From Candidatus Roizmanbacteria bacterium (GTDB lineage Bacteria; Patescibacteriota; Microgenomatia; UBA1406; GWC2-37-13), in the NCBI GenBank assembly GCA_012798265.1, contig JAAZNM010000005.1, positions 92,046 to 156,045 of the forward strand: DNA of 64,000 nt, written 5' to 3'. The notes under the pieces were generated by a model that worked only from the letters and a program-made list of their open reading frames with translations, made no database searches and was not told the DNA's origin. A program made the position numbers and the translations under genes. Positions 51,211 through 59,237 of the stretch are shown here, piece by piece (the stretch's first letter is position 1; every line of letters starts with the position of its first letter).

Positions 51211-51316
51211 AATTACAAAGCACAAATCACAAGAAAAAGTCAAAATGTTTAAAAGACTGATTATTATAATTCTTACCGTCGTTTATTTTATGTTTGGGGC
51301 GGGAAAGGTAAGGGCC
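51211..51316 (+). repeat. direct repeat of upstream region plus signal-peptide codons (copy 1)
   Basis: 106 bp with only four differences from 52026-52131. It covers 34 nt upstream of the ATG (CACAAATCACAAG words) and the first 24 codons (MFKRLIIIILTVVYFMFGAG...). Confidence 0.95.
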
Positions 51317-52018
51317 GGATATATGGAATCGAGCGGTTTCCGCATCCAGGGAGGTAACGTCAATATGGGTTCTGACAACATGTCGACGCCGGGAGCCACT
51401 CTTTCGACCACTCTGGGCCAGTTGGCCGCCGGCAAGTTCGACAGCGACGGCTATATAGTTAAGGCCGGTTTCCAATATATCCATTCGATCGTACCCTTTA
51501 CCTTTTCCATATCCGACTCAAGAATCGACTTCGGCTCAATCCTTAATAACGAGCCAAAAACCGCGACTACCAACCTGAGGGTCTCGTTCGGCGGTGCCGG
51601 CAACTATCAGGTGACTGCCGCCGAACTGGGACGTCTCGGCACGCTCTCTGGCGATTATATAGACAACACCAGTTGCGACAACAGTGATTGTGACGTCTCA
51701 ACGGCCAGCGTCTGGGATCTGGACACCACCTATGGGTTTGGATACAATATTGACGGAGAAGATATTCCGGCCACCTATACCTCCTGTTATCTGACCAATA
51801 GCAAACTCTGTTATCGCCCTTTCCCCGATACCACTTTGCCTACTCCGACTCCTGCCGCCGTCATCATGAGCAGCGATCACGTTACCGTCGACCTAACCTC
51901 AAAACCAAAAGATATAATCCATGAATCAACCGTTACTTTTAAACTAAACGTAAGCAGCGCCCAACCGGCCGGCAGCTATCAAACCGTCATTAGTTTTATC
52001 GCAACACCGTCATATTAA
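51245..52018 (+). CDS. secreted beta-sandwich surface protein
   Basis: 257 residues. A signal peptide (MFKRLIIIILTVVYFMFGAG, cleavage near VRA-GY) is followed by a beta-rich domain (FTFSISDSRIDFGSI, TTNLRVSFGGAGNYQV), one disulfide-rich part (SCDNSDCDV, SCYLTNSKLC) and a C-terminal strand set ending SAQPAGSYQTVISFIATPSY. The last element (QPAGxY...A) is shared with the 507-residue protein at 56.7 kb. No sorting signal is visible. It is followed by a membrane-anchored DUF916-like protein, as WxL-type surface systems are in Firmicutes, which is an analogy and not a proof. Confidence 0.7.
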   Translation: MFKRLIIIILTVVYFMFGAGKVRAGYMESSGFRIQGGNVNMGSDNMSTPGATLSTTLGQLAAGKFDSDGYIVKAGFQYIHSIVPFTFSISDSRIDFGSILNNEPKTATTNLRVSFGGAGNYQVTAAELGRLGTLSGDYIDNTSCDNSDCDVSTASVWDLDTTYGFGYNIDGEDIPATYTSCYLTNSKLCYRPFPDTTLPTPTPAAVIMSSDHVTVDLTSKPKDIIHESTVTFKLNVSSAQPAGSYQTVISFIATPSY

Positions 52019-52025
52019 AATTACA

Positions 52026-52131
52026 AATTACAAAACACAAATCACAAGAAAAACTCAAAATGTTTAAAAGACTGATTATTATAATTCTTACCGTCGTTTA
52101 TTTTATGTTTGGGGCAGGAAAAGTAAGGGCC
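52026..52131 (+). repeat. direct repeat of upstream region plus signal-peptide codons (copy 2)
   Basis: Second copy of the 106-bp repeat at 51211-51316, with four mismatches. It gives the next gene the same upstream words and signal peptide though the mature proteins are unrelated. Confidence 0.95.
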
Positions 52132-53067
52132 CAACAAACGATCTTATCAATCTCTCCCCCATTACTTGAATTATTTATTAAACCGGGGAAATCCATATTG
52201 ATTGCCTATACCTTACAGAATCTTGGTGATCCTAATATTATTAAAACAAAGGTTATGCCCTTTGAACCCAAAGGCAATCTCGGCAACATTGAAGTAAAGA
52301 ATGAGTTTTCCGGACCGGTTCGCTTTAATCTTGACAACTCCGACATAGCCCTAGAGCAATCTTTTTTTCTGAAAACCCGTGGATCACAACAGTTGCTTCT
52401 GCGGATAAGAGTGCCTGAAGGAGCTCCAAACGGCGATTATTATTATACTTTGTTGGCTGAAACCGAACCGCCACCGGCCGCCGAAGGAATTTACTCATCT
52501 GGAGCAAAAGCTACGATCGGAAGCAATATAATCATTACCGTTACCGGTTCGGGAAATGTTGACGCCGTCGGTAAGATTGCTCTTTTTGACGTATTGCCCC
52601 GTTACAAATTAAGCATCATGGGAAAAGTTATTAAGATTTTTGACAGTAACGATCCAGTACCAGTGGTCATGTATTTGGAAAATCAGGGGAAAAACTTCAT
52701 CAAGCCCAACGGCAAAATCAATCTTCGGGGAAACTTCGGGGAGACGGCCGAGTATGAAATCGTTCCGAAAAACGTCCTGGCCGAGTCTCAGCGGTTGCTT
52801 GTCGCCACGCCTTCAGCCCAGATTGATTGCAATCGTAAAGACAAGCCGGATGTTTTTTGCGAAAAACCGATATCACTCCTTATAAAAGGATTTTTTTTGG
52901 GAAAATATCAATTAACCGGCAGTATCGTCCTTGGTGAAAACGGATCGACTGTCACCGCTTCAACCTCTTACTTAGCCTTGCCATTAAAATTTGTTTTTGC
53001 CTTAGCTGTCGCCTTGCTGGTTGCCTTTCTGGTCATAAAAAAAGTAAGGTCAAACCAGGAAGACTGA
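52060..53067 (+). CDS. DUF916-like membrane-anchored surface protein
   Basis: 335 residues: the same signal peptide as the preceding gene, two Ig-like domains (ISPPLLELFIKPGKSILIAY; LRIRVPEGAPNGDYYYTLLA; PVVMYLENQGKNFIKPNGK), and a C-terminal transmembrane helix (LPLKFVFALAVALLVAFLVI) with a short basic tail. The domain order matches DUF916/WxL-binding-type proteins and the protein at 58.2 kb. Such proteins hold partner beta-proteins at the surface in Firmicutes; here this is inferred from the gene pairing. Confidence 0.72.
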   Translation: MFKRLIIIILTVVYFMFGAGKVRAQQTILSISPPLLELFIKPGKSILIAYTLQNLGDPNIIKTKVMPFEPKGNLGNIEVKNEFSGPVRFNLDNSDIALEQSFFLKTRGSQQLLLRIRVPEGAPNGDYYYTLLAETEPPPAAEGIYSSGAKATIGSNIIITVTGSGNVDAVGKIALFDVLPRYKLSIMGKVIKIFDSNDPVPVVMYLENQGKNFIKPNGKINLRGNFGETAEYEIVPKNVLAESQRLLVATPSAQIDCNRKDKPDVFCEKPISLLIKGFFLGKYQLTGSIVLGENGSTVTASTSYLALPLKFVFALAVALLVAFLVIKKVRSNQED

Positions 53068-53135
53068 TTACCAGAGCATTTTCTCATCTGAAAGCTCCAA
53101 TTTCTTTACTTTGTCGACTATAATCCCTAGACAGA

Positions 53136-53831
53136 TTGGACAAAAAATATCATGATTTTTATGTGGAAAAATTAATTGACGCCTGCCGCCCGATAATAAA
53201 GAAGGTCCGTAAAAAATATTGGGTTGAGGCGACGATTATCCTCTGCGCTTTGTTTATAGCCCTGATTTCTTTGGCGATGTTCTTGTCAAGCTGCTTTTCT
53301 GCCGACAAGCCGTTTGCCGAAAATATCGAAAAAACCTTGAAGGTAGATAATACGGACGTTATTGTTGTCGAGATAGCCGGAGCGGTGAAAAAACCTGGAG
53401 TATATGACCTTAAGCCAAACCAACGCCTTAAAGATCTGTTGAACCTGGCCGGTGGTCTTTCGGAAAACGCTGAAAAAGGTTATTTTTACCGAAATTATAA
53501 CCAGGCGCGCTTGATATCCGATCAAGAAAAGATATATATTCCTTCATCCTGGGAGATAAACGCCGGCCTTTTCCAGGAGAGTGTCCAGAACTTTGACTAT
53601 TTGTCTCCAAAAACGATGTCTTTTTATCAAGAAACCGATGATAATCCGGAGATAATCAATATAAATACGGCTACGATCGAAGAGATCGACACTCTTCCCG
53701 GCGTCGGCAAAAGTATCGGACAAAAAATAATCGATCATCGACCCTACCGGAGCATCGATGAACTTTTGGACAATAAAATCGTCAACACCGGAGTATTCGA
53801 AAAGATAAAAGATTCAATCAGCATAAATTGA
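53136..53831 (+). CDS. comEA: ComEA-type DNA-binding protein (SLBB + HhH)
   Basis: 231 residues from a TTG start at 53136 (TATAAT at 53119-53124; no ATG fits). A transmembrane helix (ATIILCALFIALISLAMFL, about 32-50) is followed by an SLBB-like domain (VIVVEIAGAVKKPGVYDL, about 72-89) and a C-terminal helix-hairpin-helix pair (INTATIEEIDTLPGVGKSIG, about 174-193). This is the layout of competence protein ComEA, which holds incoming double-stranded DNA at the membrane. It precedes the ComEC genes by 191 nt. Confidence 0.9.
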   Translation: MDKKYHDFYVEKLIDACRPIIKKVRKKYWVEATIILCALFIALISLAMFLSSCFSADKPFAENIEKTLKVDNTDVIVVEIAGAVKKPGVYDLKPNQRLKDLLNLAGGLSENAEKGYFYRNYNQARLISDQEKIYIPSSWEINAGLFQESVQNFDYLSPKTMSFYQETDDNPEIININTATIEEIDTLPGVGKSIGQKIIDHRPYRSIDELLDNKIVNTGVFEKIKDSISIN

Positions 53832-53834
53832 GCC

Positions 53835-54020
53835 AAATTCAAATATCAAACATCAAATCCACAGTATAAACTCAAAAGTTAAAAGTCAAAATTCAAAAAT
53901 ACAAGTTAAAACTTAAAAGTTAAACTTATTTTTTACTTTTGAGTTGTACTTTTGCCTTTTGAATTTTGAGTTTTAAGTTTTTCTTGTGCTTTGTAATTTG
54001 TAATTTGTGATTTTATATAT
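53835..54020. repeat. A/T-rich inverted-repeat element between comEA and comEC
   Basis: Left arm AAATTCAAATATCAAACATC, AACTCAAAAGTTAAAAGTCA, AATTCAAAAATACAAG; right arm ACTTTTGAGTTGTACTTTTG, CTTTTGAATTTTGAGTTTTA, TTTCTTGTGCTTTGTAATTT, GTAATTTGTGATTTT. Arms are about 85-90 nt and pair imperfectly. The whole gap is made of this element. Confidence 0.75.
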
Positions 54021-54022
54021 AT

Positions 54023-54832
54023 ATGGATCCTTCAGTTTTTACGACAGTGATAGACGGTTATCTTCCCGAACCTCACTCTTCTCTTTTAAACGGAATTCTA
54101 TTTGGCATCGATCTCAAAACGAATAAGATTTTTTGGCAACAGTTGAAAGCGGTCGGATTAGTTCATTTGGTCGTTCTTTCTGGGAGTAACATCGCCATAC
54201 TGGCCAGCATAACCGGCAATTTAACTCAAAAATTTAGCAAATCGATCTCATGTATGATAACGGTATTTATAATACTGATTTTTATAGTTTTTGTCGGTCC
54301 CCAAGCCCCAATCATCAGAGCTGGCATTATGGGAATATTAACGGTCGTAGCAATTATTTATGGGAAAAAGTACAGTGCTTTATGGGGATTGATATTATCG
54401 GCTATCTTTATTACTGTATTCTTCCCTGATTGGTTGAAAACCGTTTCTTTTTATCTCTCATATTCTGCTACTATAGGTTTAATATTATTTGGAAAAGTCA
54501 GTATTAAAAAAAACCATAATAATTTAATTGATAATTTATTACATAAGATTTGGGTTGAACTAAAGCCTACAGTCATAGCTCAGCTTTTTACCACTCCGAT
54601 CATATTCGTATATTTTAGACAGATCTCTATTATAAGTCCAATAACCAATCTTTTAGTCGCGTTTACAATCTACCCTTTGATGGTGTTCGGTTTTATGACG
54701 GCTGTTTTAGGAAAAATCAGCTTTGGTTTGGGCTTAATTCCTTCATATATATGCTATGGGTTATTAAATTATCTTGTATTCGTTACCGAAACTTTATCCG
54801 CCCTTCCTTTTGCTTATGTTAATTTACCATGA
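54023..54832 (+). CDS. comEC: ComEC competence domain (membrane channel part)
   Basis: 269 residues, with the conserved competence-domain start LLNGILFGIDL and HLVVLSGSNIAIL, QAPIIRAGIMG, and SYSATIGLILFGKV. There are about seven transmembrane segments. In standard ComEC this channel domain is fused to an N-terminal OB-fold part and a C-terminal metallo-beta-lactamase domain; here it stands alone. It forms the inner-membrane pore for single-stranded DNA. It overlaps the next gene by 4 bases (ATGA). Confidence 0.9.
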   Translation: MDPSVFTTVIDGYLPEPHSSLLNGILFGIDLKTNKIFWQQLKAVGLVHLVVLSGSNIAILASITGNLTQKFSKSISCMITVFIILIFIVFVGPQAPIIRAGIMGILTVVAIIYGKKYSALWGLILSAIFITVFFPDWLKTVSFYLSYSATIGLILFGKVSIKKNHNNLIDNLLHKIWVELKPTVIAQLFTTPIIFVYFRQISIISPITNLLVAFTIYPLMVFGFMTAVLGKISFGLGLIPSYICYGLLNYLVFVTETLSALPFAYVNLP

Positions 54833-55653
54833 ATCCTGAATCGGTTAATAAAAAAATATTATTATTCTCGTTGTTTTTTTCGACATTAATTATTATTGCG
54901 ACCGTTTTTAGGGTTTACGACAAAAAAACAAAGATAGTTTTTTGCGATGTCGGCCAAGGTGATGCCGCCTACATAAGGATTGGAAACAGATATGATATTT
55001 TGGTCGACACCGGACCCGATTCGAAGATCGTTGGTTGTCTTGGCCGACATATGCCTTTTTACGATCGGAATATTGAAGTGATAATCATCTCTCATTGGCA
55101 AAAAGATCACTTTGGCGGACTTGACCATGTTTTGCGGCGGTATCATATAGATCAGATTTTTTTCAGCGAATACTCTCTGACCCGGTCTTTCAAGAAAATA
55201 AAAGAAACGCTTGTAAAGGATAAGGTTATCTTCGACAAGATAGATGACAAGACCGAGATAGTTATCCCTCCTGAAAACAGGGTAGTTTTTTACTGGCCAA
55301 GGTCATCGTATATAAATCTTAAAGACGGCAATTCTTATTCTTCGGTTTTTGCTTTTCAGGAAAAAAGTTTTAAGGTCTTGTTTACCGCCGACGCTCCAGG
55401 ATATCTGCTTAATAGGCTGTCAAGACAATATGATTTAAGAACCAATGTTCTTAAAGTACCCCATCACGGCTCAAAAAACGGACTAACCGGATATTTTCTC
55501 GGGTTAGCAAAACCAGACCTGGCAGTGATAAGCGTCGGAAAAAACAATATCTATGGTCACCCGGCTAAAGAAGTTTTAAATCTTCTTAAAGCCTCAAAAA
55601 TCTCAATACGCAGAACTGATGTTGAAGGCGACATTGTTATAAATCTCAAATAA
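54829..55653 (+). CDS. comEC: ComEC-type metallo-beta-lactamase domain protein
   Basis: 274 residues. One transmembrane helix (about 10-28), then the ComEC nuclease-like domain: FCDVGQGDAAYIRIGN (38-53), the metal site SHWQKDH (88-94), FTADAPGYLLNRL and VPHHGSKNG. In fused ComEC this domain degrades the non-transported strand. Here it is a separate, translationally coupled gene. The canonical HxHxDH becomes HWQKDH, like many ComEC and Rec2 members. Confidence 0.88.
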   Translation: MNPESVNKKILLFSLFFSTLIIIATVFRVYDKKTKIVFCDVGQGDAAYIRIGNRYDILVDTGPDSKIVGCLGRHMPFYDRNIEVIIISHWQKDHFGGLDHVLRRYHIDQIFFSEYSLTRSFKKIKETLVKDKVIFDKIDDKTEIVIPPENRVVFYWPRSSYINLKDGNSYSSVFAFQEKSFKVLFTADAPGYLLNRLSRQYDLRTNVLKVPHHGSKNGLTGYFLGLAKPDLAVISVGKNNIYGHPAKEVLNLLKASKISIRRTDVEGDIVINLK

Positions 55654-55860
55654 CAAAACACAAATCACAAGAAAAAGTCAAAAGTTAAAAGTCAAAATTC
55701 AAAAATACAATTCAAAATTAAAAAGAAGATTAACCTCAGACGACCTGCGAGGTCGCGGTTGTACTTTTGTTTCACCCGTCAAAGCTCTTGAGCGAAGTTA
55801 GACCTTTTGAATTTTGATTTTTGAATTTTATTTGTGGATTTGATGTTTGTTATTTGAGGT
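55654..55860. repeat. A/T-rich inverted-repeat element with a GC hairpin in its centre
   Basis: Left arm ACAAAACACAAATCACAAG, AAAGTCAAAAGTTAAAAGTC, AAAATTCAAAAATACAATTC; then CGACCTGCGAGGTCG (55741-55755), a 6-bp hairpin with a GCG loop; then a part with CAAAGCTCTTGAGCGAAG; then right arm TTTTGAATTTTGATTTTTG and GATTTGATGTTTGTTATTTG. It fills the gap to the PaaX-like gene. Confidence 0.75.
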
Positions 55861-56595
55861 TTAGGCAAGTAGTATGCTTTTGATCTCTTTGAAAATATCA
55901 AAAGCCTCCCGACCGATCCACTTTTCCCCAAGCAACTCTGAAGGCAACCCGGGATCCTGACGCAAGATAGTCACATATTCGCCGATTACCTTTTGAAATT
56001 TCGATGGCTTGTCCAGATTGGTCGACAGAATATCGTGCCATCTTTTAAAAAGCTCCCGGTATTTTTTGTCAAGTTCTGACTTAACCCAGACTTTTTCAAT
56101 AAGCAGTTCGCGATCGCCAAAGACGTGCTTTGATTCAAAGGCTTGGATGTACTTATTTTCTTCACGTCCGTCAGTTATTTTCCTAAGTTGATCTATCACC
56201 GGATGGGGAGTCAACCAAAAAGATCTATGCCAAGGTCCGAGTCCCCAACCCTGCATCTCTCGTCTTAAACGATCGCGTATCTCTCTTTTTTTCTCGGGAA
56301 TCTCATAGGAAATAACTCGCCACTGCCCATCCCAGATGTCTTTAAGATACCGAAAAAATGGGAACTCCAAGCATAGTTCGTAAAAACCCAGATCGGTCAG
56401 TTTGTAGGCCGAGTTCTCATCTGCCTCTATGGCCTTTTCTTTTATCAATCCGGCTATGGTACTTTTTGTTTTTTGGTTAAGCGACAAATCAAATATTTTT
56501 TGGATATTCTCATCAAACTTTACGAAGGAAAAATCCACGCCAGTTAACAAAAACAGGATAAGTAATATCTTCGTCCGTCTCTCTTTAATTCCCAT
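55861..56595 (-). CDS. PaaX-like transcriptional regulator
   Basis: 244 residues from ATG 56595, set by a consensus promoter 9 nt upstream. N-terminal 85 residues form a winged helix (KILLILFLLTGVD, KSTIAGLIKEKAI, YKLTDLGFYEL), then WDGQWRVISYEIPEKKREIR and GLGPWHRSFWLTPHP form the central Cas2-like domain of PaaX proteins, and DPGLPSELLGEKWIG matches the PaaX C-terminal region. PaaX members repress by binding DNA with an acyl-CoA or other ligand released. It faces the surface-protein operon, so it probably controls it or itself. Confidence 0.82.
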   Translation of the reverse strand: MGIKERRTKILLILFLLTGVDFSFVKFDENIQKIFDLSLNQKTKSTIAGLIKEKAIEADENSAYKLTDLGFYELCLEFPFFRYLKDIWDGQWRVISYEIPEKKREIRDRLRREMQGWGLGPWHRSFWLTPHPVIDQLRKITDGREENKYIQAFESKHVFGDRELLIEKVWVKSELDKKYRELFKRWHDILSTNLDKPSKFQKVIGEYVTILRQDPGLPSELLGEKWIGREAFDIFKEIKSILLA

Positions 56596-56604
56596 ACAGG
56601 GTAC

Positions 56605-56633
56605 AGAATAACAGACGAAAAAAATCTTGTCAA
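56605..56633 (-). promoter_or_regulatory. consensus promoter of the PaaX-like gene
   Basis: Minus strand TTGACA (56628-56633), 17 nt, TATTCT (56605-56610), then 9 nt to the ATG. The -35 lies in CTTGTCAAG (56626-56634), a palindrome around the central T. Confidence 0.8.
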
Positions 56634-56660
56634 GAGATAAAAAATATTGATAAAAGCCTA

Positions 56661-56689
56661 TTGACAAGAGCCTTGTTTTAGATTAATGT
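56661..56689 (+). promoter_or_regulatory. promoter of the surface-protein operon with inverted TTGACAAG
   Basis: TTGACA (56661-56666), 17 nt, TAATGT (56684-56689), 6 nt to the ATG at 56696. TTGACAAG (56661-56668) is the inverted repeat of CTTGTCAA (56626-56633), so both divergent -35 boxes lie in one candidate operator pair. Confidence 0.55.
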
Positions 56690-56695
56690 TTTTTT

Positions 56696-58219
56696 ATGGG
56701 GAGGAAAAAATCGGGTTTATATAAAACAGTTATTTTTTTGTTTGTTTTTTTCCAATTTTCCTACATTTTTTTTGCCAAAGCCCCTATATCGGCCGATACC
56801 GCCTCATTGACTTCTGCCTCCGTCACCCTAACGAATAACAGGATGTCTTTTAAGGGAGGGATAACCGCTTCTCCGGAGTCGGCCGGAGCAACCACTGTTA
56901 CCATTGACTCAACCGGATCCGATCCCGACCGAAACACGGCTAACCTGTTTCCTAATGATACCGTGTGTTTTACCGACTCAGGGGAAAACGGCTGTAAGGG
57001 AAATCGCAGTTATACGGTAAATACCATTCCGGGAGGAGTCACCGGTACCACTTTTACCATGTCCCCGTCCCTCACTACCGATCTGGCTTCGTCTGACTAT
57101 GTTGTCGCCTCCCAGTCCGGTAGCATGCAGATAGCTTTTACCACCGCCAACACCGTTCCGATCGGCGGCTCTATATATATTACAATACCGGCAGTTGACT
57201 CAACCAAAACCAATGACGGTTTACCTGACAGTAACAGCAGTATCGCCACCAATGGTTTTGACGCCAACGGCCTTCAAGCCTCGGATATCACCGTTACCGG
57301 ATGTACCGACGCTTATTGGTCAAAAGCCTTCAGTGTCGGCGACGCTTCCAACGATCACAGGATCACTCTAACCAGAACCGATGCCGTCTGCGCTGCCTCA
57401 TCGGCAATAACCGTAACCATCCCCGACCTTGTTAATCCGGCCCCGATCCAGGGAAGCAACAACCAGGGCCAGGCCGATGTCTATACCGTCAGTATCTTGA
57501 CCAGAGACGGAAGCAATAATACCATTGATGAAGTAAACGCCGATGTAGCCGCTATCGAAGGAGTGTTGGTCTCGGCGACAGTAAAACAGACCATCACTTT
57601 TACCGTTGCCGGAGTAACTACGGCAACAACTACCTGTGGAGCCGTGCCGGATATAGAATCAACCGCCACCACCGTTCCTTTTGACGTCTTAACCGCCACC
57701 AACCAATTCTATAATATCAGCCAAAAACTGAGCGTCAGCACCAACGCCGATGCCGGTTACAACGTCAAAGTAGAAGAGCTTGACCAGATGGGGCGAAATG
57801 GAGCTGCCTGCACCGGAACGACTCCGGCGGCTGACGGTTATACCTTTGGCTCTTCCACCTGTATCAGAGACACCGTTTGTGACGGCGGCGCTTGTGACGA
57901 AACGTCCGGATACGAAGACGATTGGGAAACGGCTACCAACAATGGTCTCGGTTACTCACTGAAAAACTTCAGCGGCAACGATGCCGCCTTCCAGCATAAT
58001 GTTGTAAGCGGCAACTGTACCGGTACGGCTGACAGCGATTTTTGCGCCAAGCAGCTTCCGGATACAGTAGGTAGCGAAACTAAACAAACTATTATGTCTA
58101 ATAATGCCCCGGTTTCCAGTTCGTCTGTGTATGTCTGTTATCGATTAAGCATATCTGGAACTCAACCGGCCGGATACTATTACAACAAGGTTAGATATAC
58201 GGCTACCGCCACCTTTTGA
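56696..58219 (+). CDS. secreted beta-rich surface protein
   Basis: 507 residues. Signal peptide (TVIFLFVFFQFSYIFFAKAP, cleavage about residue 34), then several beta-domains rich in Thr/Ser/Asp (VTLTNNRMSFKGGITAS; MQIAFTTANTVPIGGSIYI; SSAITVTIPDLVNPAPIQGS), a Cys-bearing region (SSTCIRDTVCDGGACDET) and a C-terminal set SVYVCYRLSISGTQPAGYYY that parallels the 257-residue protein at 51.2 kb. It has no sorting signal that I can see. It leads an operon with the DUF916-like and Ig-like proteins. Confidence 0.75.
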   Translation: MGRKKSGLYKTVIFLFVFFQFSYIFFAKAPISADTASLTSASVTLTNNRMSFKGGITASPESAGATTVTIDSTGSDPDRNTANLFPNDTVCFTDSGENGCKGNRSYTVNTIPGGVTGTTFTMSPSLTTDLASSDYVVASQSGSMQIAFTTANTVPIGGSIYITIPAVDSTKTNDGLPDSNSSIATNGFDANGLQASDITVTGCTDAYWSKAFSVGDASNDHRITLTRTDAVCAASSAITVTIPDLVNPAPIQGSNNQGQADVYTVSILTRDGSNNTIDEVNADVAAIEGVLVSATVKQTITFTVAGVTTATTTCGAVPDIESTATTVPFDVLTATNQFYNISQKLSVSTNADAGYNVKVEELDQMGRNGAACTGTTPAADGYTFGSSTCIRDTVCDGGACDETSGYEDDWETATNNGLGYSLKNFSGNDAAFQHNVVSGNCTGTADSDFCAKQLPDTVGSETKQTIMSNNAPVSSSSVYVCYRLSISGTQPAGYYYNKVRYTATATF

Positions 58220-58221
58220 AT

Positions 58222-59223
58222 ATGAAAAATAAAATATTAGTCACGTTCCTTTTTGTTTTATTTGCGACCGTTATTTTTGTCCAGCGATCCCAGGCTCAAA
58301 TGGTCTTGCCTTTAACGGTAGCTCCGGCCAGACAAGAGCTTTCTTTAAATCCAGGAGACGAAACAGCCGCGGAAATCAGTTTTTTCAACAGATCCGACGT
58401 TCCCTTAACCGGCATAATCAAAAAAGCCGACTTTATCGTCCAGGGTAAAGAAGGGGCAGTAGAGCTTATCGAAGACCCGAATCAGATATTTCCGAAATAT
58501 ACGGCTTCGGCCTGGTTGACCTTGCCTTACGACCGTGCCTCCATTCCGGCCAACGACAAAGTTACCTTCCAGGCTAAAATAAAAGTGCCGTTTGACGCCA
58601 AACCGGGAGGAAGGTATGTCTCTGTATATTTTGAACCGAACTTCGGAGCGGAAAATACCAATAACCAAAAAGCGGCCGGATCAAGTGTTAGCCCCAGGTT
58701 AGCGGCTTTGATATATATAAAGGTCAGCGGCAACGCTTTTGAAAAAGCTATCTTGTCACGTTTTTTTGCTCCCTCTTTTTTCGAATACGGCCCGATAAAA
58801 ATCCAAACGGAGATCCTTAACCGGGGTGATTATCATGTCAGGCCAAAAGGGGTAATCACCGCTATGGATACTTTTGGCGGCGTTGTCGATCAAGTACCGT
58901 TAAAAGAGTTTAATGTCTTTCCTGACGCCTCAAGAAGCTATGTCAACGAACTGGGGACAAAATGGATGTTCGGACGGTACAAGATCAATATAGCCGCCTC
59001 CTATGGAGATCGCGGCCAGGTACTGACTTCATTCATATATGTTTGGGTCTTCCCTTGGAAAGCGGCCCTGATTATCGTCTTAGCCATAATCATCGTCTTT
59101 ATCCTGCTCAGAAGTTTATATAAAACCCTTATTAATAAAGAAACCAATCTCGAACAAGAGATTCAAAAAGAAAAAGAGGAAATCGAAAAACTGAAAGCCG
59201 AGTTGAAAAAACGTAAAGAATAA
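58222..59223 (+). CDS. DUF916-like membrane-anchored surface protein with coiled-coil tail
   Basis: 333 residues from ATG 58222 (3 nt after the upstream stop; a TTG at 58216 would overlap it). Signal peptide (VTFLFVLFATVIFVQRSQA), two Ig-like domains (TVAPARQELSLNPGDETAAE; VPFDAKPGGRYVSVYFEP; IQTEILNRGDYHVRPKG), transmembrane helix (AALIIVLAIIIVFILLRSL) and a charged cytoplasmic coiled coil (EQEIQKEKEEIEKLKAELKK). Same domain order as the protein at 52.1 kb, which lacks the coiled coil. Likely partner of the preceding secreted protein. Confidence 0.75.
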   Translation: MKNKILVTFLFVLFATVIFVQRSQAQMVLPLTVAPARQELSLNPGDETAAEISFFNRSDVPLTGIIKKADFIVQGKEGAVELIEDPNQIFPKYTASAWLTLPYDRASIPANDKVTFQAKIKVPFDAKPGGRYVSVYFEPNFGAENTNNQKAAGSSVSPRLAALIYIKVSGNAFEKAILSRFFAPSFFEYGPIKIQTEILNRGDYHVRPKGVITAMDTFGGVVDQVPLKEFNVFPDASRSYVNELGTKWMFGRYKINIAASYGDRGQVLTSFIYVWVFPWKAALIIVLAIIIVFILLRSLYKTLINKETNLEQEIQKEKEEIEKLKAELKKRKE

Positions 59224-59237
59224 CCGACAATGACATT

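Noticed and set aside
50136..55860. CRISPR array
   Set aside because: The repeats are A/T-rich, of variable length, degenerate and without regular unique spacers, and no cas genes are near. The PaaX-like protein has a Cas2-like fold but is a regulator by its full domain order.
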